Part shown: one piece after another, positions 44,985 to 53,589 of the stretch
How the letters are laid out: each line of letters begins with the position of its first letter
How positions within the stretch are numbered: the first letter of the stretch is position 1
Assembly: GCF_031585635.1 (NCBI RefSeq)
Contig: NZ_CP134196.1
Location: forward strand, 372,001 to 436,000
Length of the DNA stretch: 64,000 bases
Direction: 5' to 3'
DNA from: Paraburkholderia sp. FT54
Lineage (GTDB): Bacteria > Pseudomonadota > Gammaproteobacteria > Burkholderiales > Burkholderiaceae
Translations under genes and position numbers: made by a program
Notes under the pieces: generated by a model
What the model was told of the DNA's origin: nothing
Databases searched by the model: none
What the model saw: the letters and a program-made list of their open reading frames with translations, nothing else

Positions 44985-45847
44985 CAAACGTGAGCGAGCA
45001 GGGCGATTTCGTCGTGCGTACGATGTCAGCCGAGGACGTCGCGTTGGCGGTCGAATGGGCCGCGCAGGAAGGATGGAACCCCGGCCTGCACGATGCCGGC
45101 TGTTTTCGCGCGGCCGACCCGGACGGGTTTTTCATCGGCGAATGGCGCGGCGAGCCGGTGGCGTGTCTATCCGCTGTCGCCTACGGCGAGAGCTTTGGCT
45201 TTATCGGCCTATATATCGTGAAACAGGCGTTTCGCGGTCGAGGCTTCGGCGTGCGCGTCTGGCAGCACGGCATGGACTATTTGCGAAACCGTAACGTCGG
45301 TCTGGACGGCGTGGTCGCTCAGCAGACGAATTACAGGAAGTCCGGATTTCAGCTTGCGTATCGCAACATCCGCTTTCAGGGCATCGCGCGAGGCATCGCT
45401 CAAGGCGAGCCTTATCCGGACTTGCTGAATGCTTCGGCGCTGCCCTTCGAATCGTTGAACAGCTACGATCGGCAGTGCTTTCCCGCAGCGCGCGAGCGCT
45501 TTCTCGCCGCATGGCTCGTGCAGCCTGGCGCGGTCGCGCGAGTCGCGGTGCGCGACGGCCGGGTGGTGGGCTACGGCGTATTGCGACGTTGCCGGACAGG
45601 TTGCAAGATCGGCCCGCTCTTCGCGGATAACGACGAGATTGCCGGCCGTCTGTTCTCCGCGTTGACGTCGAGCATTGCCGGTGAGGTGTTTTTCTTCGAT
45701 GTGCCGGAGATCAATGCGGATGCAGTTGCATTGGCCGAACAGCACGGCATGACGAACGTGTTCGAAACCGCGCGGATGTACACGCAGGCACCGCCCGTCA
45801 TTTCCATTGAACGCGTGTTCGGCGTGACTTCGTTCGAGCTGGGCTGA
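44966..45847 (+). CDS. GNAT-family N-acetyltransferase with C-terminal YitH-type domain
   Basis: A 293-residue protein. The N-terminal GNAT domain (about 12-140) has the acetyl-CoA loop in QAFRGRGFGVRVW. The C-terminal half (VAVRDGRVVGYGVLRRC, IGPLFADNDEIAGRLFSAL) matches the second domain found in YitH/Acetyltransf_18-type enzymes. The start at 44966 lies within the M20 gene; AGGA precedes it. Co-translation with the amidohydrolase suggests that both act on the same amino-acid-like compound, perhaps deacylation versus acylation. Substrate unknown. Confidence 0.88.
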   Translation: MGETIVTNVSEQGDFVVRTMSAEDVALAVEWAAQEGWNPGLHDAGCFRAADPDGFFIGEWRGEPVACLSAVAYGESFGFIGLYIVKQAFRGRGFGVRVWQHGMDYLRNRNVGLDGVVAQQTNYRKSGFQLAYRNIRFQGIARGIAQGEPYPDLLNASALPFESLNSYDRQCFPAARERFLAAWLVQPGAVARVAVRDGRVVGYGVLRRCRTGCKIGPLFADNDEIAGRLFSALTSSIAGEVFFFDVPEINADAVALAEQHGMTNVFETARMYTQAPPVISIERVFGVTSFELG

Positions 45848-45919
45848 TCGCCTGGCGATTGCGCTTTTCTAGTTGCGTGATCATCGGCGGTGCCGGTCGC
45901 GAACCGCCGACGGCCAGCA

Positions 45920-46225
45920 CTATTTCCATTTCGAGCCGAGATTCTCCAGGCCGGCTTTCTGCAGGTCTTCCGGCAGCATCGCAATGCGTATTTCGCAGTC
46001 GGCGTTGAATTTCAGAAACCACGGCTCCGCGAGTGCGGGAATCGACGATGCGCTGTCGATATCCACCACTACCACTGCGCCGCGAGCCCCGCTCTGCTCG
46101 GTGAAGTACACGGCTTCCGGCTTTGTCTCTTCCAGTATTTTTCCGACCACTTGCCCGACGGTGCCTTCGCGCACCAGGGTGTTGAACGGTTCGTTTGGGA
46201 TTCGTATGTTGAGAAGCATGCGCAT
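45920..46225 (-). CDS. Small conserved protein, DUF3303-like
   Basis: A 101-residue cytoplasmic protein starting MRMLLNIRIPNEPFNTLV, followed by KPEAVYFTEQSGARGAVVV and a C-terminal AMLPEDLQKAGLENLG. It looks like a ferredoxin-like alpha/beta fold. AAGGAGG 5 nt before the ATG at 46225 fixes the start; the longer frame to 46300 lacks such a signal. Homologues in Burkholderia are, as I recall, often labelled as a pantothenate synthetase, which this small fold cannot be. The gene stands alone, convergent to the GNAT gene. Function unknown. Confidence 0.82.
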   Translation of the reverse strand: MRMLLNIRIPNEPFNTLVREGTVGQVVGKILEETKPEAVYFTEQSGARGAVVVVDIDSASSIPALAEPWFLKFNADCEIRIAMLPEDLQKAGLENLGSKWK

Positions 46226-46353
46226 GTCGTCCTCCTTGTTGACGCCCAAAGGGCATCTTAAGGATAGGTGCTTTATGCGGACCGCAATGTGATCTGTCAC
46301 GCAGCGTCAACGCGACGCAGTGAGCTCGCGGTCATCGCCCGTCATGCATCCGG

Positions 46354-46986
46354 TCAATTTCCGAAGAGCGAGGCTTGCGTGCCGCGGCTCGGCGCGTGGC
46401 GTGTGGGTTTCGTCTCAGCTTGGGACTTCACCTGAGCCTTGATCCCGGCCCTTGCTTCGAGCGCGAACATGTCCGTTTGCCCGTCCACCCCCGCTTCGAG
46501 CGATGTCTGTCCGGCCTCGAGCGACAGCAGAAGCATCTTGTTCGCCAATCCGCCGGCAAACCCGGTCAATTCACCGGACGCGCCGATCACCCGGTGGCAC
46601 GGCGCCACGATGGAGATCGGATTTCTGCCGTTCGCCGCGCCAACCGCCCGCACCGCGTTGACGTTGCCGATCTGCATTGCGATTTCCGCATAGCTGCGCG
46701 TCTGGCCGAACGGTATGGTCAACAGCGCGGCCCAGACCTGCTTCTGAAAGTCCGTTCCCTGGAAGGTGAGCGGAAGGTCGAATTCGTGCCGCGTGCCGGC
46801 GAAATACTCGTTCAACTGCCGTTCGGTCTCGATCAGCACAGGCCGGTCATTCGCTTCGACCAGCTCCCCGAGACGCACCCGGTTCGGCTTGTCGTTCTCC
46901 CACAGAATGGCGGCGAGGCGGTCGCCGAGTGCGACGAGTTTCAACTGGCCGACGGGCGAGTCCATCAATTTGTAGGCGTATGTCAC
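46354..46986 (-). CDS. ogt: Methylated-DNA--protein-cysteine S-methyltransferase
   Basis: A 210-residue DNA repair protein that removes O6-alkyl groups from guanine by transfer to Cys130 in the canonical PCHRV motif (IVAPCHRVIG). The recognition helix (SYAEIAMQIGNVNAVRAVG, with the Arg finger) is intact. A GTG start at 46986 is chosen, with AGGAG 9 nt upstream, because similarity begins at TYAYKLMDSPVG. There is no N-terminal Ada domain, so it is Ogt-like. About 50 extra residues follow the usual end of the domain (DGQTDMFALEARAG and a basic tail), a variable extension of unknown use. Confidence 0.93.
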   Translation of the reverse strand: MTYAYKLMDSPVGQLKLVALGDRLAAILWENDKPNRVRLGELVEANDRPVLIETERQLNEYFAGTRHEFDLPLTFQGTDFQKQVWAALLTIPFGQTRSYAEIAMQIGNVNAVRAVGAANGRNPISIVAPCHRVIGASGELTGFAGGLANKMLLLSLEAGQTSLEAGVDGQTDMFALEARAGIKAQVKSQAETKPTRHAPSRGTQASLFGN

Positions 46987-47265
46987 TTTGCTTGCTCCTG
47001 ACTGGTTGGAGGCACCGATGCTGCAAGGCGAGTCTGCGATACGCGCGCCAGCTGCGCCGATATTCAACAGTGTGGGCCTCGTGCTCGCTGAAGGCGCTCC
47101 GAATCTTGCTGTCCAAGTCCGCGCGACCGATGACGGCCTGCGGCTCGTTGTTCTGGACGGGACGATGCATCACTGTACAGCGCTTTTCGCGCCAGGCCCG
47201 CGACTCAGTAGAATTGATACCCTTGATATTGAAGCGCACCGGCAACCGGACCTCTTTCCACGACT

Positions 47266-48600
47266 GTGACGACGACACTTGAACAATTGCGGGCCGGCCA
47301 GCTCGCGGGCACGCGCCGGCTGAAACTGGCCTGCGGCCTGACTGAATTTCCGCGCGAGATTTTCGACCTCGTCGACACACTGGAAGTTCTTGACCTGTCG
47401 GGCAACGCGCTCACGTCGCTACCGGACGATCTGCCACGGCTTACCAGGCTGCGCATTCTCTTCGGCTCCGACAACCCATTTACCGAGTTGCCGGAAGTGC
47501 TCGGACAGTGTTCGCAATTGAGCATGGTCGGCTTCAAGGCCAACCGCATTCGGCGCGTGTCGGGCAAAGCGCTCCCGCCGCGATTGCGCTGGTTGATCCT
47601 CACCGACAACGAGATCGAAGCGTTGCCCGCTGAAATCGGCGGATGTACGCAGTTGCAAAAGCTGATGCTGGCGGGCAACCGTCTGCGGACGCTTCCCGAA
47701 GCATTGGCCGCCTGCTCACGGCTCGAATTGCTGCGTCTCGCGGCGAATCAGTTCAGCGAACTGCCGCCCTGGTTGCTGCGCCTGCCACGGCTGTCCTGGC
47801 TGGCGTACGCCGGCAATCCGTTTAGCGAAGCGCTCGAAGCGCAGGCGTTGATCGACACACAGATCGCCGCGATTCCATGGCATGACCTGAAGCTCGAAGC
47901 GCCGTTGGGCGAGGGCGCCTCCGGTGTCATCTATCGCGCGAAGCTTGCTGGACAGCGCGGCGACTCCCGCGCTGTCGCGGTGAAACTGTTCAAGGGTGCG
48001 GTCACCAGCGATGGCTTGCCCGACTGCGAGATGGCAGCCTGCATCCGTGCGGGCGATCATGCGAACCTGATCCCGGTGACGGGGAAAGTGAAGGATCATC
48101 CGGCAGGCACGCACGGCCTCGCGATGGAACTGATCGATCCTCAGTTCAGAAACCTTGCCGGTCCTCCGAGCCTCGAATCCTGCACGCGCGATGTCTATGG
48201 CGCCGACGTACGCTTCGCTGCGGCTTCGGCGCTGGGCATTGCGCACGGTATGGCGTCCGCGGCGTGTCATCTGCATGAGCAAGGCATCATGCATGGCGAT
48301 CTGTACGCTCACAATATCCTGTACGGCGGACAGGGTCGCGCCTTGCTGGGAGATTTCGGTGCGGCCTCGTTCTACGCTTTGGGCGATCGGAACATGGGCC
48401 TCGCGCTTGAACGCCTGGAAGTTCGAGCCTATGGTTGTCTGCTCGAAGAGTTGCTCGAACGATGCGACTGGCCGGACGCGCAGGCGAACACCCGGGCGCT
48501 GCTGGTGGAGTTGAAGGACAATTGCTTGAGCGAGGCTATCGACAGCCGGCCGTCGTTCGACGAAATCGCCGCGCGTTTGCTGACGCTGAAGGGCGATTGA
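47266..48600 (+). CDS. Leucine-rich-repeat protein kinase
   Basis: A 444-residue cytoplasmic fusion. Residues 17-185 hold about seven leucine-rich repeats (LEVLDLSGNALTSLPDDL and alike). Residues 205-440 form a eukaryotic-like kinase: glycine loop LGEGASG (214-220), VAIK-type Lys240 in VAVKLF, C-helix Glu255, catalytic loop HGDLYAHN (343-350, Asp345, Asn350) and DFG at 363-365. All catalytic residues are kept, but the catalytic loop has Gly in place of Arg (HGD versus HRD), and the activation segment is short without an APE motif. It begins with GTG; no clear ribosome-binding site. No phosphatase or obvious target is adjacent. A regulatory Ser/Thr kinase role is likely. Confidence 0.9.
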   Translation: MTTTLEQLRAGQLAGTRRLKLACGLTEFPREIFDLVDTLEVLDLSGNALTSLPDDLPRLTRLRILFGSDNPFTELPEVLGQCSQLSMVGFKANRIRRVSGKALPPRLRWLILTDNEIEALPAEIGGCTQLQKLMLAGNRLRTLPEALAACSRLELLRLAANQFSELPPWLLRLPRLSWLAYAGNPFSEALEAQALIDTQIAAIPWHDLKLEAPLGEGASGVIYRAKLAGQRGDSRAVAVKLFKGAVTSDGLPDCEMAACIRAGDHANLIPVTGKVKDHPAGTHGLAMELIDPQFRNLAGPPSLESCTRDVYGADVRFAAASALGIAHGMASAACHLHEQGIMHGDLYAHNILYGGQGRALLGDFGAASFYALGDRNMGLALERLEVRAYGCLLEELLERCDWPDAQANTRALLVELKDNCLSEAIDSRPSFDEIAARLLTLKGD

Positions 48601-48682
48601 TGAGCGGCAGACGGTATCATGGCCGCCTTTCGCGCGAGTGTAAAACTGCGATTCGTCGGGCCGGTCCAGAAGGAGAAATTCG

Positions 48683-49672
48683 ATGATGCAGAAGACGCCC
48701 CGCAGGACGTCCTCTTGGGGAATGCGCCGCCGTGTGTTGCTTGCCGGCGCGCTGGCCGCGGCCGGCATCAGCGGCGCGGCAGATGCAGCGGTCACGCCGG
48801 GCAGCAAGCTCAAGATCGCGCTCGTGCTGAAGTCGCTGGGCGATCCGTTCACGGTGGCGATGGCGAACGCCGCGCAGAACTACCAGCAGCATTACGCATC
48901 GCAATTTGGACTGACGGTGCGCGGCACGGCCACCGAAAGCGACACGGCTGGGCAGATCCGCATGGTCGAGGAGATGATCAAGGCGAAGATGAACGCGATC
49001 GTCATCGCACCTTCCGATTCGAAGGCGCTGACGGCGGTCGTCGCGCGCGCGGTCAAGGCGGGCATCATCACGGTCGCCATCGACAATCCACTCGACGAGG
49101 CGTTTCAGGGCGCGGCCGGCATTACCGTGCCGTTTGTCGGTCCGAACAATCGCAAGGGTGCGCAGGAGGTGGGCAACTATCTGGCGCAGCGGCTCAAGGC
49201 GGGCGATCAGGTGGGCATCATCGAAGGCAGTTCAGCCGATCGCAATGCACAGCAGCGCACGGACGGCTGCAGGGACGCGATGAACGCAGCGGGTATCAAC
49301 ATCGTCGCCGTGCAAGCCGCCGATTGGGACTACGGGAAGGGCCGCGATGTCGCTTCGAAGATGCTCGGTGAGCATCCGCAGATTCGCGGGCTGCTGTGCG
49401 GCAACGACAATATGGCGATGGGCGCGGTCGACGCGGTTCGCGATGCGGGCAGAACCGGCGGCGTCTACATCACCGGCTACAACGATATCGATGCGATCAA
49501 GCCGTTGATCGCCGATGGCCGCGTGCTCGCCACGATCAATCAGTTCGCCGCGCGGCAAGCCGTATTCGGCCTCGACGTGGCGTTGAAGGCGGTCACTGAA
49601 CAGAAGAAGCAGAGCGAGTTGTCGAGCGTGATCGAAACACCGCTGCAACTCGTCACGGCCGCGAATCACTGA
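48683..49672 (+). CDS. Sugar ABC transporter substrate-binding protein (orphan)
   Basis: A 329-residue periplasmic binding protein of the ribose/LacI-like class (Peripla_BP_4). The N-terminus has a twin-arginine-like MRRRVLLAGALAAAG signal ending near ADAAV. The two lobes show LVLKSLGDPFTVAMANAA, AIVIAPSDSKALTAVVARAV, DNPLDE and GNDNMAMGAVDAV. AAGGAG precedes an ATGATG start. There is no permease or ATPase gene beside it, unlike usual sugar ABC operons, so it either works with distant subunits or feeds a chemoreceptor. Ligand probably a monosaccharide or polyol, not determinable. Confidence 0.9.
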   Translation: MMQKTPRRTSSWGMRRRVLLAGALAAAGISGAADAAVTPGSKLKIALVLKSLGDPFTVAMANAAQNYQQHYASQFGLTVRGTATESDTAGQIRMVEEMIKAKMNAIVIAPSDSKALTAVVARAVKAGIITVAIDNPLDEAFQGAAGITVPFVGPNNRKGAQEVGNYLAQRLKAGDQVGIIEGSSADRNAQQRTDGCRDAMNAAGINIVAVQAADWDYGKGRDVASKMLGEHPQIRGLLCGNDNMAMGAVDAVRDAGRTGGVYITGYNDIDAIKPLIADGRVLATINQFAARQAVFGLDVALKAVTEQKKQSELSSVIETPLQLVTAANH

Positions 49673-49741
49673 CCGCGCGCCTTTACACGGCTGCGCGGAA
49701 AGTGAGCCGTCTCGCTCTCGTTGTACGGCCTGCCGCCTCGG

Positions 49742-50173
49742 TTATTCCACTTTGACCTTGTGCGGCTTGGTTGCTTTTTCGAGTTTGTTGTACTCGAATT
49801 CAGGTACTGACTTCAGCGCATCCTTGGTCGCGCCGGCGAGGAACAGATTGCCGTCGCGGATCTCGAAGTGATCGACCGGGATCGCCACATAGTGCTTGCC
49901 CATGCCGAGGAAGCCGCCCACCGACACGACCGCATACGTCGCCTTACGGTCCGGTGAAATGATCACGTCATAGATGCTGCCGACCTTGTCGTTCAAGTCG
50001 TTGTAGACCGGTTGGTCGACAAGTGCGCGCCGCACGCTCCAGCCTTTCAGCAGCGCATTGGTTTGCTCGACGGTGCCGCCGAGCGGTTGCAGTCCGGCAA
50101 CCTGCGCATAGGCGCCTTGCGATGCGCAGATCGCGGCGAGAGCGGTCGCGCAGATCAGTGTTTTTGCTTTCAT
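49742..50173 (-). CDS. Secreted PRC-barrel domain protein
   Basis: A 143-residue exported protein. The signal peptide (1-23, ending QGAYA) is followed by a PRC-barrel fold (NDLNDKVGSIYDVIISPDRKA, VSVGGFLGMGKHYVAIPVDH). GGAG lies 6 nt before the ATG at 50173; the reading frame continues further upstream but without signals. Periplasmic PRC-barrel proteins are common in Burkholderia as stress-induced or envelope proteins with no assigned role. It converges on the binding-protein gene. No partner suggested by context. Confidence 0.88.
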   Translation of the reverse strand: MKAKTLICATALAAICASQGAYAQVAGLQPLGGTVEQTNALLKGWSVRRALVDQPVYNDLNDKVGSIYDVIISPDRKATYAVVSVGGFLGMGKHYVAIPVDHFEIRDGNLFLAGATKDALKSVPEFEYNKLEKATKPHKVKVE

Positions 50174-50455
50174 TTTCGGCTCCAGGTTGTCTGTCGAACG
50201 GTCAGCTTCGTACCACGGTATGCGGAAGCACGTGACGTGCCCGGGGTCCGACGGGGTGCCGGCGGGGTCCTGGATTGGGGCCGTGCCGATCGCCGGCGCG
50301 GTGCTGGCCTGATGCCAGTGTTCACCGGACGCGCGAATCGTCTGGCAGTCGAGACTTGCAGATAGCGATGCTTCGATCACCTGCACCGGTCGCCTTTCAT
50401 GTCGCGAGCATCGACCGGCCAGGACGGATGAAGCGTAGCGACGCCACGGCTTCGC

Positions 50456-50998
50456 TCAACGGAAACTGAAGTTGTCCACCTTGCGGCCTTCCATGTTCAC
50501 CTGCACGGCCTGCTGGCAGCTCGATCCGCACGGCGTGCCGTCGATCGGCTTCGTGGAAGAAGGTACGGTCTCCGTAGCAATCAGCGCTTTGACGACCCTG
50601 CCGTCGTCGGTGATGATCATCTCAAGGGCGAGGATGACGCCGCTGTCGTACGTGATGGTCATGGTGCCGGTGCAATTGCTGTTGACCGTGTAGGTGCCGT
50701 GCTGGTTCGAATTGAAGTCGCTCGTCTTCGGCACGCCGTTAATGTTGCCGAAGTCGGTCCGTGAAAATTGGCCGGAGCCGTCGAACGACAGGATCGCGAC
50801 GTCGTTGAGAATCGATGGCGTCTTGAACGGATGGAAGCCGTCCTGATCCAGCAATCCGAGAATCCGCCCCTCGGCGCTGAAACCGTACGCGCCTTTCAGG
50901 GTGGCCGCCGAGCATCGGCCGTCGGCGAGTGCTGCGTCGCTGAGCGAGAGAAGTGCCACAGCCGCTAACGAAATCAGCCGCAAACGCTTGCAGTTCAT
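50456..50998 (-). CDS. Secreted hypothetical protein (180 aa)
   Basis: An exported protein with a signal peptide (1-25, ending near DAALADG) and then a beta-rich body starting RCSAATLKGAYGFSAEG, a pattern seen in many uncharacterised secreted proteins of soil bacteria. Five Cys residues in the mature chain, including CGSSC near the C-terminus, suggest disulfides. The second ATG (50998) is chosen because AAGGAG abuts the first (51004) and leaves 6 nt to the second. Function unknown. Confidence 0.8.
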   Translation of the reverse strand: MNCKRLRLISLAAVALLSLSDAALADGRCSAATLKGAYGFSAEGRILGLLDQDGFHPFKTPSILNDVAILSFDGSGQFSRTDFGNINGVPKTSDFNSNQHGTYTVNSNCTGTMTITYDSGVILALEMIITDDGRVVKALIATETVPSSTKPIDGTPCGSSCQQAVQVNMEGRKVDNFSFR

Positions 50999-51719
50999 GT
51001 TCATCTCCTTGTCATCGATCGGACTCTCGATCTGAATGAACAGACGCAGGGTCCGCGTTATCAATCTGAATTGAGAACACCGTTCGGACAAAACGTCAGA
51101 CGCAGTGATACGCCGCTGCCGCCTCGTGGGCGCGCAGCGCTGCGTAAGCGGAACCTGTCGAGAGGGCCGTCTGTTTTCGGACAAAAAGGTGGCATGCCCG
51201 GTTGTCCTCTTGCGACAACAGGCACGGCAGAGGCCGCACGTTTTAGATCGGGAACGACTTCACCGGGGGGATGATTGATTGCCGGTGTCGGCAGGCGCGT
51301 GCTGAGCAACCGCACGGCAATCCGCGCTTGGATGACTTTGTGAGTCGATCGCGAACGCATGAAGGGCACGTCGCTCATCCCATTGTAGGCCGGGCTTGCG
51401 CAAATATCGGACAAGAAGTAGGCGGGTTCCCTTTCATGTTTCTGACTGCGGACAAAGGCGGCAGGATCCTTGCGCGGCTCGAATCCGGTTCACGTCCCGC
51501 GTGATATCCCTTAGCAATACGACAAGATCGAGCGGTCGCTTTTCGATTCAACGGACGGACACGCAGTCAGCGGCTCTGTACGCCTGGCCACAGAATGCGA
51601 TCTGGCAACCATGCACAATCGGAACGATATCCGGGCGGCGCCCGCGGCGCACCGACGCCCTGCGCGCCGGGCCGCCTGCCGGGGGCGAGGGCACCGCCAT
51701 CTGCCGCATTGGAGAAGCA
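50999..51719. other. 700-bp intergenic region with no supported gene
   Basis: Several open frames cross it on both strands, but none has a ribosome-binding site, a domain or a signal peptide. It contains promoter sequence for the genes on both sides: AAGGAG near 51005-51010 for the secreted protein and GGAG at 51711-51714 for the glycosyltransferase. The right half is very G+C-rich. A small RNA cannot be excluded. Confidence 0.45.
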
Positions 51720-52892
51720 ATGGGTTGGAAAAGTCTGCTGATCGAAACGCCGGTCTGGTTGATGGGCCGCTTCTATCCGCCACGGTTCGATCCGAATCGA
51801 GACACGCCGCGCGAGATTCTCGTGCTGCGTCCGAACGATTTCGGCGAACTGCTCACCACCACGCCGCTCTTCGAGGCGCTGCGCAAGCGCTTTCCGACGA
51901 CGCGCCTGATCGCCGGCGTGGGCAGTTGGGGGCGTCCGATACTCGAGAACAACCCCTTCGTCGACGAGATCGTGGAGATCGACGCGCCCTGGAACAACAA
52001 GCTGGTCGAGGATCGCTCGCACGGCAACGTATTGCGTTTTTTGTGGAAGTCCCCACAGGTCGCCGCATTGCGCGCGCGCGGCGGCTTTGATGTGGGTATC
52101 GATGTGCTCGGCAGCTACATGGGCGCGCTGCTGATGATGCGCACGGGCGTGCGGTATCGCATCGGCGTGCGCGGCTATCGCGGCGGCTGGAGCGGGTGTC
52201 AGGCGTTTATCGAATTCGCCGCCCGGCCATGTGGACGTGCCGCGCTCGCGCAGGGCGAACTGCTCGGCGCAACGGCGCTGCCGCATGCGCGCCCCCAGCT
52301 GTTCCTGACCGACGACGAGCGTGCAACCGCCGCGCGGATCTGGCATGCGGGTAACGTGCCGGGCCGCCGCACCGTGCGGCTGATCGTCGGCGTCGGCGCC
52401 GGCGTTGCGACCAAGGCATGGGACGCACGCCAGGTCGGCGCTGCGCTCGCGCAGATCGCGCACACACTGGAAAAAGCCGGCGCCGCGTGCGATATCGTGA
52501 TTGTCGGCAGCACTGCGGATCAGGCGCGCGCAGCCGAAGCGATCGCCGCAGCGGGCCCGGGAGTGCCCGTCCGCTCGCTGGCGGGCGAGGTGCCGATGCG
52601 CGTCATGTTCGCTCTCACCGAAGCGGCCGGCTTCGTGCTGACCAATTCGTCGATGTTGATGCACGTTGCGGCCGCGTTTTGCCGCCCGACTGTCGCCGTG
52701 ATCGGCGGAAGTGTGACCAAACCCGCCAGGCACGACGCCATCTGGGGCTATCCGCCGCCGTACCGCAGCGTGTCTCCCGAGCAGTATGTCGCGGGCGAGC
52801 ACGCGCGGAACTGGCCGAGCGTCGAGCGGGTCGTGCAAGCGGTTCTGGAGGCGGCCGACATACAGCGGGCGCAGGTCGACGCGGCAGCCTGA
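51720..52892 (+). CDS. Glycosyltransferase family 9 (heptosyltransferase-like)
   Basis: A 390-residue GT-B fold enzyme of the ADP-heptose:LPS transferase family. It has the N-terminal ILVLRPNDFGELLTTTPLFEAL motif, a central linker and the nucleotide-sugar lobe with RLIVGVGAGVATKAWDA and LTNSSMLMHVAAAFCRPTVAVIGG. GGAG lies 5 nt before the ATG at 51720; the longer frame to 51396 is not supported. It stands alone, not inside an LPS core cluster, so it may add a variable sugar to LPS or another glycoconjugate at the inner face of the membrane. Donor and acceptor unknown. Confidence 0.9.
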   Translation: MGWKSLLIETPVWLMGRFYPPRFDPNRDTPREILVLRPNDFGELLTTTPLFEALRKRFPTTRLIAGVGSWGRPILENNPFVDEIVEIDAPWNNKLVEDRSHGNVLRFLWKSPQVAALRARGGFDVGIDVLGSYMGALLMMRTGVRYRIGVRGYRGGWSGCQAFIEFAARPCGRAALAQGELLGATALPHARPQLFLTDDERATAARIWHAGNVPGRRTVRLIVGVGAGVATKAWDARQVGAALAQIAHTLEKAGAACDIVIVGSTADQARAAEAIAAAGPGVPVRSLAGEVPMRVMFALTEAAGFVLTNSSMLMHVAAAFCRPTVAVIGGSVTKPARHDAIWGYPPPYRSVSPEQYVAGEHARNWPSVERVVQAVLEAADIQRAQVDAAA

Positions 52893-53045
52893 CGTCGTTG
52901 CCCGAATGCGCAAGGCGTTGCTACCAGGGAAGGCGCCGCATGGCGGGGGCCGCCGCTGCGATTTCCGCCCGGCTATTCCCGGCGGTAGAATTTCAATTCT
53001 TCCTGCCTTGCAGCACGGACCTTGTACAAGGACGGGGCAATTGCC

Positions 53046-53450
53046 ATGGACACGCCTGACCTCTACAACCTCTACCGAGATTACATTGCCTGCCTGAATA
53101 AACAGGACTGGCCGAATCTCGGGCTTTACGTCGACGACGACGTGCACTACAACGGTCAGCGCATCGGCTTATCCGGTTATCGTGAGATGCTGGAGAGAGA
53201 CTTCCGTGAAATTCCCGACCTTTATTTCAACATTCAGTTGTTGATTTCAGATCCGCCTTTTATAGGCAGCCGGCTCGGCTTCGCCTGTACGCCAACGGCA
53301 ACGTTCCTTGGCCTCGCCGTCAACGGGAAGCGTGTTTCCTTCTCGGAGAATGTGTTCTATCAATTCCGGGGTGCAAAGATCGAGCAGGTATGGTCAGTGA
53401 TAGATAAGGCGGCCATTGAAGCGCAGCTCGAATCCGATGGCGACGCTTGA
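53046..53450 (+). CDS. NTF2-like/SnoaL-like protein (ester-cyclase family)
   Basis: A 134-residue soluble protein of the SnoaL-like polyketide-cyclase/NTF2 fold: LYRDYIACLNKQDWPNLG, then GQRIGLSGYREMLERDF and FSENVFYQFRGAKIEQVWSVID. The ATG at 53046 is used because similarity begins at about residue 5. Members either are isomerases or bind small hydrophobic ligands. A perfect AGAATT-TC-AATTCT palindrome at 52987-53000 lies 46 bp upstream and may be an operator. It converges on the flavoprotein gene. Function unknown. Confidence 0.85.
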   Translation: MDTPDLYNLYRDYIACLNKQDWPNLGLYVDDDVHYNGQRIGLSGYREMLERDFREIPDLYFNIQLLISDPPFIGSRLGFACTPTATFLGLAVNGKRVSFSENVFYQFRGAKIEQVWSVIDKAAIEAQLESDGDA

Positions 53451-53589
53451 GCCGTAGATCGCTGGTTTTGCGGACTTCGCGTCACATTCAGATTCGTGTC
53501 GAAGAACTTCAGCGCCGCATTTCCCGTGTACTTGTGCAGTTTGATGCGATCCACGCCGGGCGCATCGGTACACACTTCCAGCCATGTCT

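Noticed and set aside
46988..47269. Possible 93-residue plus-strand gene before the LRR kinase
   Set aside because: TTG start without ribosome-binding site, no domain, and it overlaps the kinase start; treated as leader sequence.
51567..53147. A minus-strand frame of over 520 residues opposite the GT9 gene
   Set aside because: It crosses the end of GT9 and into the next gene without family signal; GT9 and SnoaL-like products explain the region.
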